Assembly: GCA_902551445.1 (NCBI GenBank)
Contig: CACDDB010000005.1
Coordinates: 1-46,402, forward strand
Direction: 5' to 3'
Length of the DNA stretch: 46,402 nt
DNA from: an uncultured Pelagibacteraceae bacterium
Lineage (GTDB): Bacteria; Pseudomonadota; Alphaproteobacteria; Pelagibacterales; Pelagibacteraceae
Part shown: piece after piece, positions 1-7,763 of the stretch
Numbering within the stretch: the stretch's first letter is position 1
How the letters are laid out: the number at the start of each line of letters is the position of its first letter
Position numbers and translations under genes: made by a program
The notes under the pieces: generated by a model
Databases searched by the model: none
Told to the model about the DNA's origin: nothing
What the model saw: only the letters and a program-made list of their open reading frames with translations

Positions 1-179
1 CCCATATCATCGCTGAACTTACTAATATTATTATTTACTTCTTCTAAACCGTGTAAGATTGTAACTCCTAAATCACCATCTCCTATTTTTCCATCAGCAG
101 CATTAAAATCATCATAAGAATTTTTTGCTTCATCTAATAATTTTTTAAAAATACTGGTTAAAACTTCTTTATTAAGCAT
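1..179 (-). CDS. DhaL-family (dihydroxyacetone kinase L subunit-like) protein, N-terminal part only
   Basis: The gene runs off the left edge, so only about 59 N-terminal residues are visible, starting MLNKEVLTSIFKKLLDEAK. They contain ADGKIGDGDLGVTILHG. In the DhaL/DAK2 family the matching IGDGDxG segment holds the aspartates that bind Mg-ADP for dihydroxyacetone phosphorylation, either as a stand-alone subunit or fused to DhaK. The usual His after the second Asp is Leu here, which occurs in diverged DhaL relatives. The ATG at 177-179 overlaps the stop of the downstream dehydrogenase by 8 bp, so the two are probably co-translated. Whether this is a stand-alone DhaL or part of a longer kinase cannot be judged from the visible part; the substrate is unknown. 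Confidence 0.7.
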   Translation of the reverse strand, partial: MLNKEVLTSIFKKLLDEAKNSYDDFNAADGKIGDGDLGVTILHGLEEVNNNISKFSDDM

Positions 180-1179
180 TTAATTTTTTTAGATCCTGAG
201 CAATATTTGTTGGGATATTAATTTTTTTAATTAGATTTTTTTTGTATCTTCGATGTTTGTTCTGACCAGGATATAAAATTTCTTTTACTCCCTTTATTTT
301 AGGTAATTTTTTTATTCTTCTAATATTTTCTTTTATTCTCTTGCTGTAATTTCCAACAAAAAGGTTAGGTTTCATAACAAAAAACAGATGACCAATGTTT
401 TGTGGACCTGAAAAATCGTCAAAAGGATCTTTTACTTTTCCACCGTGGTTACCACCAGTAAAGACTCCACTTAAAATATCAACCATCCAAGCAAGTCCCG
501 AACCTCTAAAACCTGCTATTGGTAACTGAACTCCAGCCAATGCTTTTTTTGCATCTGTAGTTGGTTTACCGAATTTATCTAAAGCAACTCCTTCTGGTAT
601 TTTTTTTCCAGTTCTTGCAGCGACTCTTATTTTGCCTCTATTAATTACTGAAACAGATGTATCTAAAATAAAAGGAACTTTTGATGATGTAGGGGTTCCA
701 AAACATATTGGGTTTGTTCCAAATAAACTTTTTTTTGCACCATGAGGCGCTATTGCAGGAGGTGCGTTAGTGAAACAAAAAACTATCAAATTTTTTTTAA
801 CAGCTTGCTCTGCATAGTAACCTGACAAACCATAATGACCACTATTTTTAATTCCAACTAAACCTATTCCTGTTTTTTTAGCATTTTTAATTGCTTGTTT
901 TATTCCAATATCAGCAGCAACAAAACCAATACAATTATTTGCATCGATTTGAGTTATAGATTGAGAAATTTTTTTTATTTTAATTTTTGGTCTTGGATTT
1001 ATGACTTTTTTCTGAATTCTGTCACAATACATTTTTAATCTCGACAATCCGTGAGAATGAGCCCCGACTAGCTCTGCATTGATTAATGCATTTGAACAAA
1101 TTTTTGCATGTTTTAAACTTAAACCATTTTTCCTTAAAATCTTGATTATAATCTGATTTAGTTTTTTTCCATTAACCAT
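172..1179 (-). CDS. Malate/L-lactate dehydrogenase family (Ldh_2 type) NAD(P)-dependent oxidoreductase
   Basis: A cytoplasmic protein of 335 residues, the usual size for the Ldh_2/YlbC/ComC family, which reduces 2-keto acids or oxidises 2-hydroxy acids (malate, sulfolactate, ureidoglycolate and similar) with NAD(P). Family motifs in order are AHSHGLSRLKMY near residue 40, NSGHYGLSGYYA near 112, TNAPPAIAPHGAKKSLFGTN near 140, and the PTTDAKKALAG and GFRGSGLAWMVDIL region near 205-235. The His of SHG and the GHYG segment line the active site in relatives. It overlaps the PQQ-type dehydrogenase upstream by 22 bp and the DhaL-like gene downstream by 8 bp, so the three form one leftward unit. The substrate cannot be read from sequence; pairing with a DhaL kinase suggests small hydroxy-acid or triose chemistry, but that is inference. 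Confidence 0.85.
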   Translation of the reverse strand: MVNGKKLNQIIIKILRKNGLSLKHAKICSNALINAELVGAHSHGLSRLKMYCDRIQKKVINPRPKIKIKKISQSITQIDANNCIGFVAADIGIKQAIKNAKKTGIGLVGIKNSGHYGLSGYYAEQAVKKNLIVFCFTNAPPAIAPHGAKKSLFGTNPICFGTPTSSKVPFILDTSVSVINRGKIRVAARTGKKIPEGVALDKFGKPTTDAKKALAGVQLPIAGFRGSGLAWMVDILSGVFTGGNHGGKVKDPFDDFSGPQNIGHLFFVMKPNLFVGNYSKRIKENIRRIKKLPKIKGVKEILYPGQNKHRRYKKNLIKKINIPTNIAQDLKKLNA

Positions 1180-2219
1180 AATGCATTTTGACTTAAAAAA
1201 TATATTTTACCAGTTCCAGGGTGTATTTGTATATCTCTTATTCTCCCAATTTTACTTTTAAAAATAATATCTTCCTTTACGTTGTCCAAGTTTTTAAAGT
1301 TTAATTTTCTAAGAGACTGATCTTTCAAAGAAGTAATTAAGGCGTGTCCATTCCATTTTTCAAATTCATTCCCTTTATAAATTGTAATTGCACTTGTCGC
1401 AATTGATGGAACCCAATAATATATTGCTTTTGTAAAACCTGGTTTCCATTTCGGACCAATTTTAGTTCCACTATAATTTGTTCCACCCCAACCAAGTACT
1501 TTCCATCCATAGTTTTCTCCTTTCTTGGATTCACCGAACCAATCACCACCTTTTGCACCATGATTACTCAAATAAATTTTTCCATCATATGGAGATAGTG
1601 TAAGTCCTTGTGGATTTCTAATGCCAATTTGATAAATTTCTGGCAGCCAACTTTCTTTGCCCTCAAATTTTGGATTATCTTTTGGGATACTTCCATCTAA
1701 ATGAATTCTAATAATACTTCCTGGATGTTTAGTTGGATCTTGAGCTATCATTCCTTCTCCTCTTTCGCCAGCAGATGCAAAAATATAATTATCTTTGATA
1801 GCCAGCCTTGATCCAAAATGATAACCTGATCTGATTGGCGGTTCTGCTCTAAAAATATTTTTAAAAGTTATTTTTTTCTTATCAAATTTTCCTAGAGCAA
1901 TTGATGTACTTGATTTACCATTTCCTCTATTTTCAGAGTAAGAAACCAATACTTTATTTTGATAAAATAAAATATCCAATAAACCTCCCTGTCCATCCTC
2001 CAAGATATTTAGATTATGATCAATGTTTATAATTTCATTTGAAGTTAGATTTATTAACTTAATTGATCCAGATTTTTCTGTTATCAGAAGTTCTTGATCA
2101 TTTATAAAAGAAGATCCCCAAGGACTTTTAAATTTAGATATTTCGTTTAATTTGAAAGTATATCCAAAAGCATTATTCGAAAAAATAACAATTGATATTA
2201 AAAAAATAATTTTTTTCAT
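1158..2219 (-). CDS. PQQ-dependent sugar dehydrogenase family protein (glucose/sorbosone dehydrogenase type), exported
   Basis: 353 residues beginning with a clear Sec signal (MKKIIFLISIVIFSNNAFG), so probably periplasmic. The rest fits the soluble aldose sugar dehydrogenase beta-propeller: GGLLDILFY near 79, GYHFGSRLAIKDNYIFASAG near 131, GSIIRIHLDGSIPKDNP near 166, YQIGIRNPQGLTLSP near 195 and LSNHGAKGGDWFGE near 216. The final strand IHPGTGKIYFLSQNALWLME closes the propeller. Members oxidise aldoses using pyrroloquinoline quinone, which many marine bacteria must obtain from outside or make elsewhere; no pqq synthesis gene lies in this window. Physiological substrate unknown. It leads the unit that continues with the Ldh_2 and DhaL-like genes. 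Confidence 0.85.
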   Translation of the reverse strand: MKKIIFLISIVIFSNNAFGYTFKLNEISKFKSPWGSSFINDQELLITEKSGSIKLINLTSNEIINIDHNLNILEDGQGGLLDILFYQNKVLVSYSENRGNGKSSTSIALGKFDKKKITFKNIFRAEPPIRSGYHFGSRLAIKDNYIFASAGERGEGMIAQDPTKHPGSIIRIHLDGSIPKDNPKFEGKESWLPEIYQIGIRNPQGLTLSPYDGKIYLSNHGAKGGDWFGESKKGENYGWKVLGWGGTNYSGTKIGPKWKPGFTKAIYYWVPSIATSAITIYKGNEFEKWNGHALITSLKDQSLRKLNFKNLDNVKEDIIFKSKIGRIRDIQIHPGTGKIYFLSQNALWLMEKN

Positions 2220-2243
2220 TTTAATAATATGTATTCTATGAAA

Positions 2244-2468
2244 TTAAAACCAACGCACCATTCCAATTATGCCCGCTGTGGCATAAAAGAGTTGAAGAAA
2301 AAGAATTCCTTTATGTCTTCCAAAATAAGCCCATAAACCAATTAGAAGTGCGGATATAAAAAGCAATAAGAAACCCAAAAACTCTGCACCAATATTCATT
2401 GCAACCAAAAGGGAATAGATTATTGCGGTAATTACCCCTAACCATTCTAAAATTTTTTGTTTATTCAT
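2244..2468 (-). CDS. Small three-helix membrane protein, possibly PnuC-like
   Basis: 74 residues if started at the ATG at 2466-2468, which shares one base with the stop of the upstream permease gene (TAATG arrangement). A start 18 bp further upstream is possible but lies inside that gene and looks less natural. Three hydrophobic helices are visible at about residues 8-26, 29-47 and 54-71. The last stretch, GILFLQLFYATAGIIGMVRW, resembles the C-terminal helix of PnuC-type nicotinamide transporters, but the protein is about a third of normal PnuC length. It is the last gene of the tauABC-like unit. It may be an accessory subunit or a stand-alone small membrane protein; no function assigned. Confidence 0.65.
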   Translation of the reverse strand: MNKQKILEWLGVITAIIYSLLVAMNIGAEFLGFLLLFISALLIGLWAYFGRHKGILFLQLFYATAGIIGMVRWF

Positions 2469-4393
2469 TAACCTTTGCCTCTCCAAGGTATTGTTTTGTC
2501 TATAATTTTTCTTAATGTAACGTCAAACAATAGCCCCAGCATTCCCATAATAAATATTGTTATCCAAATAACTTCATATTGAAAGTATTTCTTAGCGACG
2601 TTTTCGACAAATCCTATTCCTGTAGTTCCTGCTAAAAATTCTGCTGCTACGAGAGTTCCCCAACACATACCAACGGCAACTCTTATTCCGGTTAAGATTT
2701 CAGGCAAAGAGTTGGGAAAAATTACGTACCTTAATATTTGTTTCTTGGAAGCACCAAGAGAATGAGCAGCATGAATTTTTGATAGTTGAGTTCCAGAAGC
2801 ACCAGCTCTTGCTGAAATAATCATTATGGATAAAGATACCATAAATAATAAGAATACTTTTCCAGTGTTGTCTATACCTAATACAGATATAATTAGTGGA
2901 GCCCAGGCCAAAGGTGGTACAGGTCTGTAAAGTTCAATTAATGGATCAAAGAAACCTTTGGCAAATCTATTTAAACCCATAAACAGTCCCAAAGGAACAC
3001 CAATTAAAATTCCAAAAATTAGTCCTAAAAATACTCTTAAAAACGAATCCCAAATATGTCCATAAGGAACTGGAATTTTAAATAATTTAAAATCACCTGT
3101 AACAATTTTTAGAACGTTTCCTTTGAAATTTTGTTTAACAGTACCTTCATTAGTATGTATAGGGTATTCTCCAGGTATAATATCAGCTATCCAATCAGGT
3201 AAAATAAATCCAATTATTTTACTTACATCCATCATGTCAATCCAAAGTAGAGGAATATTTTTGTAACCAACGCTAGGCTTTGACATTAAAATAAATTTAT
3301 TTAATGTATCAGATGGTTTTGGTAACCATCTTCCGGAGCCTTGCTCAGAGCAACTAGGACCGCTTGCAACGATCGTTCCTGCGGGAAACAAAAGTATGTC
3401 AACCAATCTTAATCCACCTTGCTCAGATTTTTGAAGATTATCAAATTCAATGATTGCATCTTGCATCTCATTAAGAGCATTCGGCGGGTATATGCTAGCG
3501 TATTCAATTCTTCTTGCAATTTTAACAATATCTTTTGCATAAGTTGATGCTATTTCTTGTGTATCATCTAAGTTTTTTCTATATGTTTTTATCTCTTCTT
3601 TTAATTCTTTAATTGAATTTTTGAATTGAGAATTATGATTTCTTAACTTAAAAAATTTATCATTAATTACTTGAAGTTCTTCCGCAGCTGCATGGAATTT
3701 TAAACCTTTATCGGTAGCAGGTACCAATGGAACCTCTAAAGTATTTTCTATTGATCCAGTTCCTGCTTGTACTTTTATAATACCCCATTTACCTTGTTCT
3801 AATATAGCTTTTTGCCTTTCATTTTTTTCTGTCTCGGTTTCAAATGGATAATCTTTCTTTTTAAAATTCGAACTCAACAATCTTAACTCTTCAGTCATTT
3901 CTTTAATTTTAGTCTTAGTATTCATTTCCATTAAATTCTCATTTGTTAGTAGAGGTATTAGCTGACTGGTTTCTTTGATAAATCTAATCAAAGTAGTTTT
4001 TTGTTGAGTATTTAAATCTTGAGAATTTTGAATTTCAACAGTGATCTTGCTAAGGTTTTTATTTTCAATTTTTATTATTGAGGTACTTTTAAATTCTCTT
4101 TCTTCGATTGGAAATTGATATTTTAACCCTAATAGAGAGTCGTTTACTTTAGCAACCTGACACAATTCATTAGCTGATTTTGGATAAAATCCCTTAGCAA
4201 TATCCCAAGAATAATATAGCCATATTAATAAGAGTGCACTACTTCCAACAATAACCCAGTGCGTGCCTCCCTTGGCTCTTTCAGGGTTACCAAAAACTGC
4301 ATCAACTTTTTCTGTTTTTATTAATCTTCTACCGTAAAGAATGCATCCAACAATTGAAACAAGGATTAATATTGTTATGATTTGGGTAAACAT
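2468..4393 (-). CDS. tauC: ABC transporter permease, taurine/sulfonate/nitrate type, with a very long N-terminal region
   Basis: 641 residues, against about 250-280 for ordinary TauC/SsuC permeases. The C-terminal 200 residues are a standard BPD_transp_1 permease, with the cytoplasmic EAA-type loop HAAHSLGASKKQILRYVIFP (about 541-560) followed by AAEFLAGTTGIGFVE. Before it come a hydrophobic N-terminal helix (about 4-20), a second at about 47-63, and roughly 370 residues of charged, heptad-rich sequence, including a likely coiled coil around ELKEEIKTYRKNLDDTQEIA. The extra region is probably extracytoplasmic. The ATG directly abuts the stop of the ATPase gene. Substrate is inferred from the binding protein and the divergent aminotransferase operon. 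The architecture is unusual; the permease call itself is secure. Confidence 0.88.
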   Translation of the reverse strand: MFTQIITILILVSIVGCILYGRRLIKTEKVDAVFGNPERAKGGTHWVIVGSSALLLIWLYYSWDIAKGFYPKSANELCQVAKVNDSLLGLKYQFPIEEREFKSTSIIKIENKNLSKITVEIQNSQDLNTQQKTTLIRFIKETSQLIPLLTNENLMEMNTKTKIKEMTEELRLLSSNFKKKDYPFETETEKNERQKAILEQGKWGIIKVQAGTGSIENTLEVPLVPATDKGLKFHAAAEELQVINDKFFKLRNHNSQFKNSIKELKEEIKTYRKNLDDTQEIASTYAKDIVKIARRIEYASIYPPNALNEMQDAIIEFDNLQKSEQGGLRLVDILLFPAGTIVASGPSCSEQGSGRWLPKPSDTLNKFILMSKPSVGYKNIPLLWIDMMDVSKIIGFILPDWIADIIPGEYPIHTNEGTVKQNFKGNVLKIVTGDFKLFKIPVPYGHIWDSFLRVFLGLIFGILIGVPLGLFMGLNRFAKGFFDPLIELYRPVPPLAWAPLIISVLGIDNTGKVFLLFMVSLSIMIISARAGASGTQLSKIHAAHSLGASKKQILRYVIFPNSLPEILTGIRVAVGMCWGTLVAAEFLAGTTGIGFVENVAKKYFQYEVIWITIFIMGMLGLLFDVTLRKIIDKTIPWRGKG

Positions 4394-5191
4394 TTAATTT
4401 TCTTTCCCCATAATTTCTTCTTCCATGTTCCAGATCATAGATAATATTTCTTCTCTTTTTGATGAAAATTCTTTGTTCTTTTTAATTTCTCTTAAATCTT
4501 CTTTTAAACCCATTTCTGCAAAAGGAAGATTATATTCTTTGTGTATTCTTCCAGGTCTAGGTGCCATTACATATAATCTTTCACCAAGTAACAAAGCTTC
4601 TTCTACTGAGTGAGTAATTAAAATAATTGTTTTTCCTGTCTCCTTCCAAATTTTTAAAACCAGAGACTGCATCTTTTCTCTTGTTAATGCATCAAGTGCA
4701 CCTAAAGGCTCATCCATAAGAATTAAGTCTGGGTCATTTATTAAACATCTTGCAAGAGCAACCCTTTGCTGCATACCACCAGATAATTGATAAGTTGGTG
4801 TATTTCCAAATCCTTTTAATCCAACTATATCTAGCCACTCATCAACTTTTTTTTGAGTAATAACAGAATCTTCTTTCTTCATTCTTAATCCAAAATTTAC
4901 ATTTTCAGAAACTGTTAACCATTCAAATAGAGCTCCTTGCTGAAAGACCATACCTCTATCAACCCCTGGTCCATTAATTTCATTATTACCTAAAGTTATA
5001 GTTCCAGATGTTGGTCTGATAAAACCAGCTGCAATATTTAACAATGTAGTTTTTCCACAACCAGAGGGACCTAATACTGTCAAAAGTTCACCTTTTTTAA
5101 TTGTGAAATTTAAATCTTTTAATGCATGTACAGTTTCTCCCTTTGGAGATTTAAAGATCATGTTTAGATTTTGAGAAACTAAATCACTCAT
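4394..5191 (-). CDS. tauB: ABC transporter ATP-binding protein, taurine/sulfonate/nitrate type
   Basis: 265 residues with a complete nucleotide-binding domain: Walker A GPSGCGKTT near residue 42, Q-loop GMVFQQGALFEWLTV near 80, ABC signature LSGGMQQRVALARCL near 137, Walker B LILMDEPLGALD near 155 and the switch histidine in ILITHSVEEALLL near 190. This is the SsuB/TauB/NrtD subgroup and should energise the neighbouring permease at the inner face of the membrane. Its stop immediately precedes the permease start. It lies downstream of the binding-protein gene across an 87-bp spacer containing a terminator-like hairpin, so it is probably expressed at a lower level than the binding protein. Confidence 0.92.
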   Translation of the reverse strand: MSDLVSQNLNMIFKSPKGETVHALKDLNFTIKKGELLTVLGPSGCGKTTLLNIAAGFIRPTSGTITLGNNEINGPGVDRGMVFQQGALFEWLTVSENVNFGLRMKKEDSVITQKKVDEWLDIVGLKGFGNTPTYQLSGGMQQRVALARCLINDPDLILMDEPLGALDALTREKMQSLVLKIWKETGKTIILITHSVEEALLLGERLYVMAPRPGRIHKEYNLPFAEMGLKEDLREIKKNKEFSSKREEILSMIWNMEEEIMGKEN

Positions 5192-5218
5192 AAGATGACT
5201 TTATATTAAAATTTTAAT

Positions 5219-5256
5219 AAAAAAAATAGGCACCAATTAAAAAATTGGCGCCTATT
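5219..5256 (-). terminator. Intrinsic terminator/attenuator hairpin between tauA-like and tauB-like genes
   Basis: On the minus strand the arms AATAGGCGCCAATT (5243-5256) and AATTGGTGCCTATT (5225-5238) pair over 14 positions with one G-U wobble and a four-base loop, followed by a run of U. The hairpin begins 22 bp after the binding-protein stop. Such partial terminators after the first gene of a transport operon usually let the binding protein be made in excess over the membrane parts; that role is inferred. Confidence 0.75.
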
Positions 5257-5278
5257 AAATTTTTCTTTCTCTATTTAA

Positions 5279-6220
5279 TTATAGAGGTAAGAAACTAGTG
5301 TCTACATTTCCTTTTGGCGTTCCCATTCCGTCTAAGAATGCCTTAAGATTACCACTCTCCATAGATTGTTTAGTTTCTGCTGGAGTTAGAAATTTAAATC
5401 CACCAATAGTTTCTTTCATATCTGCTAACTTCATTTCAGCATCTTTAGCTATAACATTTAAGTCAGATTTACCTGCTGCATATCTAGCATTTGCTTCATG
5501 AGTCACTTCGATGAAAGTTCTTAACATTCCTGGATTTTCCTTCATAAACTTTGTAGTTACTGAAGTAATATCTATACCTAAGATACCAGCATCTCTAGCT
5601 TCTTGGACTGTAAGTAATCTACCACCAACTGCAGTTGCAGCTTTGATAGAGTTACCACCAAATAAACATGCCATTACAACATCGCCACTTACTAATGCAG
5701 CAGCTCCTTCTTCAGGATCCATTTGAATAACGTCCATTTTTGTTCTATCAGCTCCAACAACTTTCATACTTTCATCAAAAACATACTCAGCCATAGTTCC
5801 TAGAGGAACTGCAACTTTTTTACCTTCTAATTCAGAAGCATTAGCTTTTGTGATTCCTGAAGCGTTTGAAGTAACACAAGTTGTTCCACCCATACCGTAC
5901 TCCATAGCAATATCTACAAGTTTGATTGGTGCTTTAGATTTTACAGCATTAATAAATGGTACTAATCCTTGTGAGTAAGAAATATCAATATCTCCAGCTA
6001 ACATAGCATCAGTCATTGCTCCACCATTAGTGAAGTTTGTCCACTTAACAGGAACTCCTAATGCTTTTTCGTACATACCTTTAACCTTGTCTTCTTGGTT
6101 AGGCGTTGGCCATTCTAAGAAAAAAGCAACTCTAACTTCGTTCGCAGCAGCATTAGCAACTGATACAGATAAGTTTAAAGCAACTACTATTCCTAGAAGA
6201 AAACTTATTATTTTTTTCAT
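5279..6220 (-). CDS. tauA: ABC transporter periplasmic substrate-binding protein, taurine (NitT/TauT) type
   Basis: 313 residues with an N-terminal Sec signal MKKIISFLLGIVVALNLSV ending near VANAA, so a soluble periplasmic protein. The mature part begins NEVRVAFFLEWPTPNQEDK and has the type II binding-protein features of TauA/SsuA: GAMTDAMLAGDIDISYSQG near 67, TTCVTSNASGI near 113, and EEGAAALVSGDVVMACLFGG near 170. A strong Shine-Dalgarno sequence (AGAGGAG) sits a few bases before the ATG. First gene of the leftward tau-like unit and divergent from an aminotransferase operon, which supports an amine or aminosulfonate ligand such as taurine. Another small zwitterion is possible, since the ligand cannot be proven from sequence. 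Confidence 0.85.
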   Translation of the reverse strand: MKKIISFLLGIVVALNLSVSVANAAANEVRVAFFLEWPTPNQEDKVKGMYEKALGVPVKWTNFTNGGAMTDAMLAGDIDISYSQGLVPFINAVKSKAPIKLVDIAMEYGMGGTTCVTSNASGITKANASELEGKKVAVPLGTMAEYVFDESMKVVGADRTKMDVIQMDPEEGAAALVSGDVVMACLFGGNSIKAATAVGGRLLTVQEARDAGILGIDITSVTTKFMKENPGMLRTFIEVTHEANARYAAGKSDLNVIAKDAEMKLADMKETIGGFKFLTPAETKQSMESGNLKAFLDGMGTPKGNVDTSFLPL

Positions 6221-6265
6221 TTAATCTCCTCTTTAAATTTAAATTTAAAAAGCTGATTTAAGTTG

Positions 6266-6271
6266 ATTATA
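6266..6271 (-). promoter_or_regulatory. Candidate -10 element for the tauA-like operon
   Basis: The minus strand reads a perfect TATAAT here, 46 bp upstream of the tauA-like start codon. No good -35 box is present at the normal distance, which fits an activator-dependent promoter. The inverted and direct repeats at 6292-6351 lie immediately upstream. Confidence 0.45.
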
Positions 6272-6291
6272 AGAGTGATGTAAATGGAAGA

Positions 6292-6351
6292 ATTGTTCGA
6301 AACGGTGCATATAAATATTTATACAATTATAAGTTGCATATATGGAACAAT
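6292..6351. promoter_or_regulatory. Candidate operator in the divergent tauA/aminotransferase spacer
   Basis: In the 187-bp divergent spacer, ATTGTTC (6292-6298) and GAACAAT (6345-6351) form a 7-bp inverted repeat. Inside it TGCATATA occurs twice in direct orientation (6306-6313 and 6335-6342), 29 bp apart, close to three helical turns. TTGCAT at 6334-6339 could also serve as a -35 for rightward transcription with TCTAGT at 6357-6362. The arrangement suits a dimeric regulator controlling both operons, but none is encoded nearby. In such AT-rich DNA chance repeats are common. Confidence 0.35.
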
Positions 6352-6407
6352 AATTTTCTAGTTAAAGCTTTTAAATTAGTCTAAATACAATTTTTTATTA
6401 ATTTTAT

Positions 6408-7754
6408 ATGAGCTCAGAAAATAAAACATCTATTCCAAATTCGTTAAATGAACATTGGATGCCATTTACATCTAATAAAGATTTCAAAGAAAATCCTAGA
6501 TTAATTACTGAAGCTAATGGTTGTTATTTAAAAAATCACCAAGGAAAGACAATGATTGACGCTAGCTCAGGTCTTTTTTGCAATCCACTTGGACATGGTA
6601 GAAAAGAAATAATTGATGCAGTAACTAAACAGTTAAAAACTTTGGATTATTGTCAACCATTTCAACAGGGATTTGGTGGATCATTTGAATTAGCAACTAA
6701 AATATCCAAGCATACTCCAGGAAATCTTAATAGAATATTTTATACAATATGTGGATCAACTGCTGTTGAGACTGCGATAAAAATTGCAGTAGCTTATCAT
6801 AAAGCAAGAGGAGAGGGTCATCGATATAGATTTGTAGGAAGGGAAAGAGCGTACCACGGTATGAATATAGGAGCTACATCAGTTGGTGGCATGGTTAACA
6901 ATGTTAAAACTTTTGCAAGTGTAATGATGCCTGGTGTATTACATATGAGACACACTCATTTGCCAGAACATAAATTTGTTTCTGGACAACCAGAAACAGG
7001 CGCTGAACTAGCAAATGATTTAGAGAGATTTTGTATTAACTTCGGTGCAGAAAACATTGCTGCTTGCATAGTAGAACCAGTTGCAGGATCTACAGGAACT
7101 TTGGTTCCACCTAAGGGTTACTTACAAAGATTAAGAGAAATTTGTGATAAACATGGAATACTTCTTATTTTTGATGAAGTGATTACAGGATGGGGAAGAA
7201 TGGGATCAGCCTTTGGATCACAAGAATTTGGAGTGACTCCAGATTTAATGACAATGGCAAAAGCTACAACAAATGGAATTGTCCCAATGGGTGTAGTTGC
7301 ATGCAAGGAAGAAATTTATGATGCAGTAATGGAAGGCTCACCTAAAGGTACTATAGAATTATTTCATGGTTACACTTACTCAGGTATACCGGTTTCAGTT
7401 GCGGCAGCTTTAGCTGTACAAGAAATATTTGAAAAAGAGGATATATTTAAAAGGGCAAGAGATTTATCTCCATATTTCCAAGAAGCTATTTTTTCATTAC
7501 AGGATATTGATGTAGTTGAAAATATTAGAGGCTATGGAATGATGGCAGGTGTAGATGTTAAAATGGATCAAAAACCAGGTAGAGCAGGCTTTACCTGCTT
7601 CAAACATTGTTACGAGGCAGGGGTTAATTTTAAAGCTACTGGAGACTGCTTAATTATTGCACCTATGTTTATTTCTGAAAAAAAACATATTGATGAGATA
7701 ATAGATAAACTAAGAACCGGTATTCTAAATTATTCAAAAAGTAAAAAAAATTAA
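6408..7754 (+). CDS. Class III omega-amino-acid:pyruvate aminotransferase (beta-alanine/taurine:pyruvate type)
   Basis: 448 residues, normal for PLP-dependent class III aminotransferases. The start LNEHWMPFTSNKDFKENPRL is typical of the omega-amino-acid:pyruvate subgroup. Other landmarks are ICGSTAVETAIKIA (cofactor phosphate site, near 113), AYHGMNIGATSVGG near 148, LLIFDEVITGWGRMG near 252 (Asp contacting the pyridine nitrogen) and MTMAKATTNGIVPMG near 282, where the Lys forms the Schiff base. It moves the amino group of an omega-amino acid such as beta-alanine or taurine to pyruvate, giving alanine. Alanine dehydrogenase follows after 9 bp, an arrangement used to recycle alanine to pyruvate with release of ammonium. 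Divergence from a TauABC-like transporter favours taurine, but taurine and beta-alanine enzymes are not separable by eye. No xsc gene for sulfoacetaldehyde is in this window. Confidence 0.88.
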   Translation: MSSENKTSIPNSLNEHWMPFTSNKDFKENPRLITEANGCYLKNHQGKTMIDASSGLFCNPLGHGRKEIIDAVTKQLKTLDYCQPFQQGFGGSFELATKISKHTPGNLNRIFYTICGSTAVETAIKIAVAYHKARGEGHRYRFVGRERAYHGMNIGATSVGGMVNNVKTFASVMMPGVLHMRHTHLPEHKFVSGQPETGAELANDLERFCINFGAENIAACIVEPVAGSTGTLVPPKGYLQRLREICDKHGILLIFDEVITGWGRMGSAFGSQEFGVTPDLMTMAKATTNGIVPMGVVACKEEIYDAVMEGSPKGTIELFHGYTYSGIPVSVAAALAVQEIFEKEDIFKRARDLSPYFQEAIFSLQDIDVVENIRGYGMMAGVDVKMDQKPGRAGFTCFKHCYEAGVNFKATGDCLIIAPMFISEKKHIDEIIDKLRTGILNYSKSKKN

Positions 7755-7763
7755 TTTTCATTT

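Noticed and set aside
5298-6224. Three rightward open frames of 64-71 codons opposite the tauA-like gene
   Set aside because: They are shadows of the long binding-protein frame and encode no recognisable sequence.
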